A DNA stretch of 21,802 bases from Prorocentrum cordatum (Eukaryota > Sar > Dinophyceae > Prorocentrales > Prorocentraceae). A model generated the notes under the pieces. The model saw only the letters and a list, made by a program, of their open reading frames with translations. It searched no databases and had not been told where the DNA came from. The translations under genes and the position numbers were made by a program. The stretch covers positions 1,809,933 to 1,831,734 of the forward strand of contig CAUYUJ010015282.1 in NCBI GenBank assembly GCA_963575745.1, written 5' to 3'. Positions within the stretch are counted from its first letter, which is position 1; each line of letters opens with the position of its first letter. Positions 9,949 to 18,600 of the stretch are shown here, piece after piece.

Positions 9949-10732
9949 GTTCCGGTGGTAGCAGTAAGGCCAGGGGTCCTGGAGTCTTTTCAACGCTCCC
10001 GGGCCCCCCGGGGCCCTGCCTGGGCCCCGGGGCCGTCCTGAAATGGAGCAGGCCAGAGAAGGGTTTCCTCCGGGGACCCCATGCCCCCACTCAATGAGGG
10101 ATGGCTCGGAGGCCAGAAGCGGCGCATCAGGACCTTTGGACGTCCGTCCCCGCCAGCGCCAGGTTTTCTCCCCCGCAACCCGTTGGCGGCGCCTTGGCCC
10201 CGCCCTCAGCGCGCTTTCGTGCGCGCCGAGGGTGCACGCGTCATAGGATCAAGATGCCATGGCAATGACATGTTCCCAGATTTCCCAGGTTTCCAGTAAT
10301 TCCAACACTTACTAATGTTCCACGCGGGCTGTAAACGCGAGGGCCGCCAGATACGATCGGAAATCCTGGAGCGCATCCTGAGCGGGTGCTGTCATGACAT
10401 CATTATGGCCCGGGTGTGGGGAGGGGGCCGTGCGCCGGCGGAGGCACCGCCCGCGGACTTCCGGGTGTGGATGCTCCCGCGTTCCAGGCCCGAAAGCGTG
10501 CCCAGGGCTGTGTTCTCGGTCAGAACCACAGAGGAGTTATTGGAGCATCTTGCGAAAAATAGACGCACGAGATCGAACAATGCACGGGGAATGGACGTCC
10601 GAGCGATGGCGAGGAGAGGGCCCCCAAGCGGTTCCCGACGGGGCCCAGAACGGGGGGGGGGCCCGCAGCTCCAAGTCGGCCCAGGAGCCCGGGACATCTT
10701 GGGCCTGTGGCACGTCTGTCAGCACCTGGCAG
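9949..10732 (+). other. Intron 2 of the SLOG-like gene (784 bp, GT-AG)
   Basis: The intron begins GTTCCGG after CAG and ends CTGGCAG before GTTCTGG. The seven-base word CAGGTTC therefore lies at both borders (9946-9952 and 10730-10736). Splicing there keeps phase 0 and joins NTQ to VLGDGTTVF. The interior is GC-rich and shows no recognisable domain. Frames of about 100 codons at 10315-10640 are not supported as exons. Confidence 0.5.
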
Positions 10733-10876
10733 GTTCTGGGGGACGGCACCACGGTGTTTGCGCCGTGGGACTACGGGATGACGGTGTTCTACGGTCGCAG
10801 CAACGCCGAGAAGATGGCGATCATGGCCGTCAACAGCGTTTTGGTTATGGTCGAGGGCGGTCCAGGCGCGCAGGAA
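10733..10876 (+). CDS. SLOG/LOG-like Rossmann-fold protein, exon 3 (3' end uncertain)
   Basis: The exon reads VLGDGTTVFAPWDYGMTVFY, then a helix GRSNAEKMAIMAV, a strand SVLVMV and EGGPGAQE at 10853-10876. GGPGxxxE is the hallmark loop of LOG/lysine-decarboxylase-like and other SLOG proteins (PGGxGTxxE in plant LOG), here with Ala-Gln in place of the usual Thr-x-x spacing. Beyond the Glu the frame enters a GGGA microsatellite, so the exon must end at about 10864-10885. No GT follows closely, so the donor may be non-canonical, for example GA or GC, both reported in dinoflagellates. I could not find a fourth exon downstream. Confidence 0.55.
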
Positions 10877-10887
10877 CTGCTGTTGGC

Positions 10888-10942
10888 GGGAGGAAGGGAG
10901 GGAGGGGGGGAGGGAGGGAGGGAGGGAGGGAGGGAGGGAGGG
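10888..10942 (+). repeat. (GGGA)n microsatellite
   Basis: About a dozen GGGA units follow directly after the last recognisable exon of the SLOG-like gene. They are probably in its next intron. Confidence 0.9.
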
Positions 10943-11875
10943 CCCGAGCGATGAAAGAGGTGTCCGAAAGACGGGCGCCCCCCCGCAATGGAGACAGGAC
11001 TGAGCAACTCAGAAGCCTGAGCAAAATTCAGCGCATTCAAGCCGTGAGATCCTAAACAAAGGAACGAAGGACATGTTGCGGAGACCATACGGCCTGAGAA
11101 TTACTCGGGCAAAAGGCGCGGCCCGAGCGTGGGTGCAGGCCTCTCATGATCCGTGAGACGACTAGCTCTTGACTAGAACGAGTCCTGGGGACCCAGCCAG
11201 GGCCCACGCATTCCTTCTCGAGCTTCGTGTTGCGACCTTGGCGTGCGGAATGCGCCCCGCACGAGAGGGGCACAATCGTGGAGCCAAAGCGCTCAGCCTC
11301 GTGCGAGGGTTTGCAAAACTTCGACCTCGTGATCACCCGCCCCCCCCCCCCCCTCCGCGACATCCACGGCGGCGACCCCCCCTGTCCTCCACGGCCTGTG
11401 GGCCCGCTTTGGCAGTCGGCGGCCCGCTACACCTCCCCGAAGGAAAACAGCGGACGCCGATACAGCTCATGTTGGTCGGCGCGCTTTTTCAGGGTACAGT
11501 GTAAGTTCTTCCTCCATTCTCCGCCCCCCCCTCGTCCGCGCCAACGTCTTCGTTGCACCAAGGAGGCAGGGGCGACAGCGGTCCCACGGCAGGACAGCCT
11601 GCCGTCTCAATAGTCGCAGATCTAGCGTTGGCATTGCGGCATTGGGGTCGTGACGCATGGAAAAAAGGGATGCCGATACACCTCGGGAGTGAGAGAGAAG
11701 AAGTTGGCGGCGGCCGCTCTCTGGAGGGGGGTGGGATCACACGCGCGTGCCCGCGGAGCCTCGAGGCAGGCTGCCGTGCGGGCCCATTGATTGCAGAAAG
11801 CACACGTGTTCCAACGGTTTCTCACAAAGACTGAACTGATGAAACTCGATGGCGACCATGGACACCACAGCGCTG
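10943..11875. other. Stretch without a recognisable gene
   Basis: The stretch holds a C14 run at 11340-11353, and several overlapping frames of 60-130 codons on both strands with no domain. Remaining exons of the SLOG-like gene could lie here, but none can be identified with confidence. Confidence 0.35.
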
Positions 11876-11879
11876 ACGC

Positions 11880-12360
11880 TTGCGGATGGGCCACCTGAGC
11901 CACACACTGGGACCGTGTTCCCTTCTGAGCGAAGCAGTCGGCCCACTCATTACCCAGGCCTTCTAACAATCAGCCGATGAGTCCTCTAGAATCGTCTCAA
12001 GAGAGCGGTGCGCAGGGGCCCAAGAGAGTCTGCACTGCACACTGTCACAATTATGGTGTAGAGATCTCCAGGCCGACGCGTGTCGAGGTCGAGCACCCTC
12101 GTTGAAAGGCCACCAACTGGAGCCAGCCTGGACAAGACACGAATTATTCTACAAAATCTCGAATCCTGGGCCTGCGAACTTTAACTGCCATACTCGTGGC
12201 ATAATAGTCTGATCCGGGAACAGTGTGGAGTAGACCTGGCAACGCACCATAAACAGCCCAAAGGATGACTCCCGACGCGTCGAGCTCAACTACAGCCCAA
12301 CCGCATCTGGCTAGCCATGGGTACGACGAGGCCAGTCCAGAGCCGTCAGTGTAAACCTTC
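11880..12360 (-). pseudogene. Decayed LINE-type RNase H domain
   Basis: On the minus strand from about 12358, one frame reads VYTDGSGLASSYPWLARCGW, then AVVELDASG and YGALPGLLHTVPGSDYYA. This is the start of a retrotransposon RNase H: the TDGS catalytic Asp, an AGWAVV-like strand and the LPG..QTV..AE region. The frame hits TAA at about 12142-12144. In another frame, at about 11950-11920, it resumes with GNEWADCFAQKGT, the C-terminal NxxAD motif of the same domain. The segment between cannot be read in one frame, so this is a broken fragment. No reverse transcriptase was recognised upstream on that strand. It is unrelated to the YR element to its right. Confidence 0.55.
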
Positions 12361-12730
12361 CGCCCCCACGCTCCCCGCTAACCCCCCCATCCCAGAGCAG
12401 GTTGCGAGTCCGACGGGTTGCCGTGCGAGGGCGGCAACGGCGGCAGCCCATTCTGAAACATATCAGAGGGCTGGGATATACAAATAGCGACCGTAGCGAG
12501 CATCCCGCTGGCGTCTGGCTCAAGGCGCTGGCGTCCTACATGCTTGGACCGCTTGGCTTACCAGCGGCCAACCATCGCATCGGAAGCTGGAACCGATCAA
12601 TCCTCTGAAAGATGCACCATCCTACCTCGGACATCCAACCTACCATCCCATGGTCCTATCCCTTATTTTTACTTGGTACAACCCTCCCTCACGTAGATAC
12701 CCACCTAACGTAGCCCGGACTTCGGTGACA

Positions 12731-13070
12731 CCGAGCCCGGCCCGCGCGGAATGGGCGTGACATCTGCGTTCTGGCGACGCGATTGTCTCGGAATGATGTT
12801 CATGCTTGCACGTTGGCCACATCTCTGATTAAAAATGCTGTTGACGCCTAGGCGCCTGCGACATCCTTCATTGAGCGCGTTGTTACCACCTGTGCGTAGG
12901 CCACATCTCTGATTGAACATGTGGCTACCGCTTAGGGACTAGCGACGTCCTCATTGAGAATGTCGTTCTCGCCTTGGCGCCAGCCAAATGTCTGATTGAA
13001 AATGCTGCTGTCGCCGAGGCACTGTCGACATCCTTCATTGAGCATGTCATTCTCGCATTGATGTTGGCCG
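12731..13070 (+). repeat. Tandem array, period 83-84 bp with about 42-bp half-units
   Basis: GGCCACATCTCTGATT starts at 12815 and 12899. A diverged copy starts at about 12982, and a final GGCC at 13066 ends the array. Within each unit TGATTGAAAATG-like and CATTGAGCATG-like words alternate about 42 bp apart. A more degenerate unit precedes the first anchor. It shares its period, but no visible sequence, with the 83-bp array at 7518-7800. Confidence 0.75.
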
Positions 13071-13186
13071 GGGTCACCCACTTCCTCGGGGATCATTCAG
13101 CAGGTGCAAGGTAAATTCCTCTGGCCTGCGAGCCGCAGCCCCTGACTCAGACCGAAGCAAAAACGAACCTGCGATCGTCGCTCCCG

Positions 13187-13485
13187 GCCGCCTTCCCGTT
13201 GCCAGGGCGGTGGACGCGTGTCAGGCCCGGAGGCTGGAAGACAGCCTCCAGGGGCTGCGGCCGATCCCGCTTGCCGCCCGAAGAGTTCACAAAATCTACC
13301 TCTCGTTGGTCAAGTCGTTTCCGAGACGGCCAAGAGGCCTCGCCGCCGCTGCCGCGTTCATGCGGCAAGGCGAGCGAAGCAAGCCACCTGCTCAACGGCC
13401 CGTCGGCCCCGAGCACGTTTCGACGCAGGGCTCGCTGGCCGTGCTGGCAGCTCTAGCGGAGGAACGGGCAGAACAAGGATCGAAG
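13187..13485 (+). other. Possible coding exon, unrecognised
   Basis: One plus frame without an ATG reads smoothly for about 100 codons (for example LRPIPLAARRVHKIYLSLVK) before entering a GAG-rich acidic run at about 13486. Composition is protein-like, unlike the other frames here, but no family is recognised and no splice sites are assigned. It may belong to a gene interrupted by the minisatellite, or be a chance frame in GC-rich DNA. Confidence 0.2.
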
Positions 13486-13553
13486 GAAGAGGAGCAGGAG
13501 GAGGAGGATGAGGAGGAGGATACGATGATGATGATGAGGAGGAGGAGGAGGAT
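13486..13553 (+). repeat. GAG/GAT purine-rich microsatellite
   Basis: GAGGAGGAGGAT-type triplets run for about 70 bases directly before the 14-bp minisatellite. Confidence 0.75.
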
Positions 13554-13564
13554 CTATGTTTTGC

Positions 13565-13645
13565 GACCTACGTTGTGCAACATACGTGGTGCAACCGATG
13601 TGGTCCAATGTTCGTGGTGCAATATATGTATATATATATATATAT
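13565..13645 (+). repeat. 14-bp minisatellite and (TA)n, left of the retrotransposon
   Basis: Units TGCAACATACGTGG, TGCAACCGATGTGG, TCCAATGTTCGTGG and TGCAATATATGT follow each other at 14-bp spacing and run into (TA)n ending at 13645. The retrotransposon begins at the next base. Confidence 0.85.
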
Positions 13646-13726
13646 GACCGTTTACGCTTGTGTAAGGCAATACTGTTTGGGGGCATCGTTGAACGCCGTC
13701 TCCTTCCGTAGCCTCTTTCCAAGGCT
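13646..13726 (+). repeat. Split direct repeat A1 (left terminus)
   Basis: These 81 bp, GACCGTTTACGC...CCAAGGCT, are identical to 20901-20981. The left boundary is sharp because the base before is TA-repeat in A1 but the B1 end in A2. The matched sequence ends at 13726. Confidence 0.95.
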
Positions 13727-13884
13727 TGCAGGGTTTGAGGGGCCTCGGGCGAGCCGACACCTCACTGCTTTGGTGCTCGCCCGAGGTCCTCGTCTTCTTC
13801 CTCCGGCTCCGACCTGGTCCGCCCCAGGTCGGGGTGGGGACTCCCGAGAGAGAGAGACGGCGCTGCGAGCGCAGGCGCCCTCTC

Positions 13885-15375
13885 ATGGCCGGAGATCAGG
13901 ACGAGGAGCTGGACGGGAGCGCGCAGCTGTACACCCCGTCGGGCGACGAGCTGGACGAGGAGGGCGGAGGACTGCCTCCTGTCCCCGCCGAGGATCTGCG
14001 GCTCGTCGAAGGCGAGGTGTACTCGTCGACTGGCTACGATGCCCAGGGGGACGTCCAGTGCCGCTTCACGTGGGTCGCCCTTCGCCTCTCCATCGGAGTC
14101 GAGACGTACGCCAGGCCGAGGTTCCTTTTCTCAAGCGACCCGTACTGGGACTGGTGGGCGTTGAACCCAGGCGAGCGGGGTGCTGTGACTGCGCGGCCCC
14201 TCGTCCATGTGTGTCGGACGCAGCCGTGCCAGGTCCAGCCCCCGCGGGGCTGCTCAGAGCTGGTGCACATCACGGATGCGACCCCCGTCTCGGCCGACGA
14301 GCTGCGGCAGGTCTTTGCGTCGTTCCTCTCGGACAACCCAGACGCGGTCTGGCCCGCCGACCTCTTCGGACCGCGGCTCGCTGGCGGGGTGCCGGCGGAG
14401 GCGCCAGCCAGGAGGCCGGCCGCGTCGGAGCAGCCAGGGCTGGACGAGCTTTGGAGCGGCGACGTTGTCGAGGCGGAGGGGAGCAGCCGCCGCGCCAGCC
14501 TCCGCGGGAAGCTGGAGGCAGCGCAGGATCGCTTCGCGCGGCTTCAGCAGCAGCGGCGGGCCGCCGCGGGAGCTGCGGAGGCGGTCGCTGCCCTGGACGA
14601 CGAGCCGCCCGCGAAGGTCCCGCGGCAGGGCGGGCCGCCACCGCAGCGGTCGCTCGCCGAGGTCCTCGAGGACCGCGTGCGGAAGGCGGCGAAGGTCGGG
14701 GCAGTTGCCTCGGCCGAGGACGCCAAGGGCGCAGAGGCGGCCGCCGCCGCGGCTGGGCAGGGCGGAGCTGGTGTGCAGGAGCTGCTGACGGCCCTCCTCA
14801 AGGCGCTGCAGAGCGCGTCCAGGTCGTCCGACGACCCGTCCTTCGGCGGCGACGGTGGTGTCGCCACCGCCGAGGGCGACTTGCTGCCGAAGGGCCTCGC
14901 GTCTCGACGGGCCCACTGCAGGAGATTGGCCCTCGAGCACCCAGGCAGACTCGCGGAGCTGAGCCTGGCGCAGATGGCAGAGTTTCTGGGGTCGCAGGAC
15001 GGCGGCGGGTCGGTCGATCCGCACGGCCCAATCGTCCTTCGGTTCCTCTTGTCGGTCTACTTGCCGCAGCACCCTGTGAAGGAGATAGGGGGCGAGATCT
15101 ACCGCGAGCTGCGGACGATCGCGGAGGCGCTGGACCTGTTGCTGCAGGGGCGCACGGCCGCGGTGGCCGACATCCTGGCCCAGCGCTTCAAGGCCATCCA
15201 GGTGGCTGTCGGGGACGGGAGCTGGTCGGCGGCGAAGTGGCTCGAGCTGATACCGCCGCGGGACCAGCCTCTCGCGCTGCGCAACGAGGAGGAGGAGATG
15301 ATCAGGAGCATCCAGCACGGCGAGCTCAAGCTGGAGGAGCTTGCCTCACGGCTGCGGCAGAAGCCTCAGGGCTAG
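13885..15375 (+). CDS. gag: Gag-like ORF1 of the YR retrotransposon (496 aa)
   Basis: The ATG at 13885 is the first in this frame after A1; the frame is open further left only from a TTG. The product starts MAGDQDEELDG and is acidic at first. It has an Ala/Glu/Arg-rich middle with a likely coiled coil (about residues 205-240, RGKLEAAQDRFARLQQQRR). A structured C-terminal part carries RAHCRRLALEHPGRLAELSL, VLRFLLSVYLPQHPVKEIGG and IAEALDLLLQGRTAAVADIL. There is no zinc knuckle and no family match that I can name, so the gag role is inferred from position and composition. It ends at TAG 15373-15375, followed directly by CAG in an open frame. The long overlapping frame on the same strand is Arg/Gly-rich and is a shadow. 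Gag would coat the element RNA in the cytoplasm. Confidence 0.75.
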   Translation: MAGDQDEELDGSAQLYTPSGDELDEEGGGLPPVPAEDLRLVEGEVYSSTGYDAQGDVQCRFTWVALRLSIGVETYARPRFLFSSDPYWDWWALNPGERGAVTARPLVHVCRTQPCQVQPPRGCSELVHITDATPVSADELRQVFASFLSDNPDAVWPADLFGPRLAGGVPAEAPARRPAASEQPGLDELWSGDVVEAEGSSRRASLRGKLEAAQDRFARLQQQRRAAAGAAEAVAALDDEPPAKVPRQGGPPPQRSLAEVLEDRVRKAAKVGAVASAEDAKGAEAAAAAAGQGGAGVQELLTALLKALQSASRSSDDPSFGGDGGVATAEGDLLPKGLASRRAHCRRLALEHPGRLAELSLAQMAEFLGSQDGGGSVDPHGPIVLRFLLSVYLPQHPVKEIGGEIYRELRTIAEALDLLLQGRTAAVADILAQRFKAIQVAVGDGSWSAAKWLELIPPRDQPLALRNEEEEMIRSIQHGELKLEELASRLRQKPQG

Positions 15376-15438
15376 CAGGTCGGCCGGGGCGAGGTGGGTT
15401 CGGCGTTGCCCCCTCGCCCTGCTGGCCACGCAGGGGGG

Positions 15439-15660
15439 ATGCCCCCTGCTGCAGCGCAGGCCCAGGCGCAGAGGCAGCCAGCAGCCGCAGGCTCCGCGGA
15501 GGCCGACCGCATGCTGGCCGACAGGTCGGCAGCCCCAGCCCGTTCGGTCGTGCTGACGCGGCCCTGGAAGGATGCCAAGGCGAAGTACCCGAAGAAGCCT
15601 GGCGAGACGGTCAAGGCGTACGATGCCCGTCTGCGGAGCCTCGTGCCGACGCTGCGGTAG
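15439..15660 (+). CDS. Start of ORF2 or gag extension, same frame as ORF1
   Basis: The frame of ORF1 reopens after its TAG and stays open to TAG 15658-15660. An ATG at 15439 (MPPAAAQAQ...) could begin ORF2, or the whole stretch from 15376 could be read through. Its end reads RPWKDAKAKYPKKPGETVKA then YDARLRSLVPTLR, similar in style to the GE-(S/T)-V-x-x-Y-x-x-R-(F/L) stretch of retrotransposon gag proteins. Pol continues without a gap in the -1 frame (AAVEVAPPPAASALGGG), so this peptide and pol were probably one protein. Either a programmed -1 shift or a lost base near 15650-15657 separates them. Confidence 0.5.
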   Translation: MPPAAAQAQAQRQPAAAGSAEADRMLADRSAAPARSVVLTRPWKDAKAKYPKKPGETVKAYDARLRSLVPTLR

Positions 15661-18600
15661 AGGTCGCCCCGCCGCCCGCAGCGAGCGCTCTTGGGGGGGG
15701 CCTGGCCTGCGCGGGCGCCTCTGAGGGCAGCGCTGCGGCCGATGGCCTACTCAGCGCCGCCGAGGCCCCTCCAGGCCCCCTCCCAGGCCAGGACCCGCTC
15801 ACCACTTCGGACTTCCAGGACTGGCTGCGCGTGGTCACGGTCGGCTTTGGGTCGAGCCTCACTGCCGTGGACTTGTCCGTCACGCTGCTGGGCCTTGCCA
15901 TCACGGACCCTGGGGGTCTGGGCGCCTTCGCTAGGGAGTTCACGATGCGTACGTCCACAAGGCGGGGGAGCGGGGTGCGGGGACGTGACGTCCTCCCGCT
16001 GCCCCTGCCCTCTCTCTCCCTGGCGAGGCGATGGATTCGCAGCCGATGCGGCCCTCGCAGCGGCAGGTGCCGTCTCGCAGGAGTGGCCAGGTCCGTCATG
16101 GTGGAGTGCTGGCTTTACATGGAGGTGCTCGGCCTCAACCGCATGTACTGTGGGCGGGCGACCGCCACTTGGCAGCACGAGGGGTCCCTCACGCTGGCGC
16201 AGCGGCAGGCCATGACGCACCTCCTGTCGCGGGCGGAGGTCTTTGCGGAGGACCCCTTCGCGAGCGTGGAGGTGCCCGCGCTGTCATCTGCCCTCCAGCA
16301 CGCGGCCATCGACTACAGCGGGGAGCCCACGGTCAAGGCACTCCCGTGCGTGCTCGCGGAGCTGAAGCCGGGCCTGCCGCAGCCAGAGCACGCAGGCGCC
16401 TTGGACGCATGCGAGTTCGTGGATGCGGACATCGGCGCCTGGCTGAACGACCCCACGGTGGCGCTGAAGCCCGAGGCTGAGTGGCCCAACCCGCTCCCGA
16501 GGGCGCGGGTCAACGTCATCTCTGACAGCGACTGGGAGGCCCTGGCGGTGCACTTGGTGAAGTTGGGCATCTTTACGGTGCTCGAGCCGCACGAGGTGTT
16601 CCAGGTGCGGGGCGCTCCGCTCCTCAACGGCCTCTTCGCAGTCGAGAAGAAGGGAGCGCCTGGGCCGGGGGCCGAGCGGGTCACCAGGCTCATCCTCAAC
16701 TTGGTCCCAGGCAACTCGCTCCTCAAGCCGTTCGTCGGTGAGGCGTCTACACTCGCGGCGTCGACGGGGTGGACGACCCTTCATCTGCCCGAGGGCTCCC
16801 TGCTGCTGTGGTCTGGCGATGACCAGAAGGGGGCTTTCTTTGTGTGGGGGATCCCGCGCTGCTGGCATGCTCACATGGCGGTGGGCAAGGCGCTGCGCGG
16901 CGACCTGTTTGGGCGCGCGGCGCCGCGGGTCTTCGTCGCCTCAGCTGTCATCTCGATGGGTTGGATGCTCGCCGTGCCGCTGTTCCAGCACATACATCGG
17001 CGGCTGTGTCGCCTTCCGCCCCCGCTCGGAGCGGGCCTACCACCAGAGGCAGAGTGGCGGAAGGACACGGTGCGGCCGCTCGTTTTTGCTAAGCAGGGCC
17101 CCGTCCTTGCATCTTGGTGGCAGGTATACATCGACGACTTCGACGCCCCCGAGATCATCGAGGAGGCCGCGGCGCTAGAGCTGCTTGGTAGCCAGGCAGA
17201 GTTGCAGGCCGCGGCCCGTGCCAGCTACGGCCGTGCGCAGGTGGCGATCTCCTCCGACAAGGCGCACCTCCGCCAGCTTCGCGTTGAGAGGATGGGGGCT
17301 TCTGTTGACGGCGTCACGGGGCGGATCGGGGCCCCCCTCAGCAAGGCGTTGTCCGCCTGCGGTCTCGCCATCGCGACGCTCGGCGTGGACTTGGTCCCGT
17401 GGAGGCTGGCCATGACTGTGCTCGGCCGTCTTGTCAGGGTCTTCGAGTTCCGACGGCCCTTGCTCAGCATCTTGAATGCAGTGTGGAGGCTTTCAGAGCC
17501 GCGGGCGAAGGTCTACCTGACGCGGGAGATGAGGGAGGAGCTGTTGACGGCGCTCCTCGTGATCCCGCTTGCCGCTACTTCGCTGAGGAGCCGCCTCGAA
17601 GGGATGGCGTCGTGTTCAGACGCGTCCGAGTTCGGGGGCGGGGTCTGCGTGTCGACGGGCCTCCACGAGCAGGCGGAGGCGTCTATCCTCGCCGCCGGCG
17701 AGCCTGGCGCTCAGCTGGGCGCGGGGGCGAGGGTCCTCGGCCTGCCAGTCGATCCGCGGGCGCCCTGGACTCGCAGCAATCCTCGGATCCCGCGGGCCAT
17801 CGTCGCCCGCGTCCTCAGGGTCCTCTGCATCGGGCTGTTCGACGGCATCGGCGGGCTGGCGGTCGCGCTCTCGCGCTTGCCCGTACGCATCGTCGGGTAC
17901 GTGAGCGCCGAGACGGACGCCAAGGCCAGGAGGGTCGTGCGGCTCAGGTGGCCAGGCGCCATCGACTGGGGCGACGTCAGGACCGTGACCGCCCAGACGG
18001 TGGAGGATTTGAGGATCGCCTACCAGTCCGAGGTCGACCTTGTGGTCGCGGGCGCAGGCAGCCCGTGCCAGGGGCTCACGGTGCTGAACGCTGCTGGGCG
18101 AGGCCTGGCCGACCCGAAGTCTTCGGTCTTCTTCGAGGTGCCGCGCATCTTCGGGCTGCTGTCAGACGCTTTCGGGGCGCGCTTCAGGTGGCTCGTGGAG
18201 AACGTCGCGGGCATGACGTCCAGCAGCCTGCGTGGCATGAGCCAGGCCCTCGGCGTCAAGCCCGTGTTCCTGTGTGCCTCGGCTCTGGTGCCCTGCAGGA
18301 GGCCGCGGCTGTATTGGCTGAGCTGGAGCGTCCGCCCCACCCCGCCGCTGGTCCTCCAGGAGCGTGAGGATATGTTCGTTGTCAGCTGCAGTGAGCCGCC
18401 CCTGTTGAATTTGGATTGGCAGGATCCTGGGGCGCGCTGGATCGGCGAGCCTGGGCCTTACCCCACCCTCGTGTGCAGCAGGCCTCAGCGAGGCTACCCT
18501 TCAGCGCCGCGCGGGGTGAAGAGTGCTTCGCCCGAGGCGCTCGCTCGCTGGCAGTCGGATTCGTATCGCTACCATGTTGCGCTCTACGAAGAGAAAAACC

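Noticed and set aside
13706-13726. CCGTAGCC in A1 (and A2) as a dinoflagellate spliced-leader relic
   Set aside because: Only the first eight bases match the spliced leader; such a match is expected by chance in a window of this size, and the rest (CTTTCCAAGGCT) differs.
13575-15650. The upstream 690 codons of the 1953-codon open frame as pol N-terminus
   Set aside because: They start at GTG outside the element, are Arg/Gly/Ala-rich, and overlap ORF1, which has protein-like composition in another frame.
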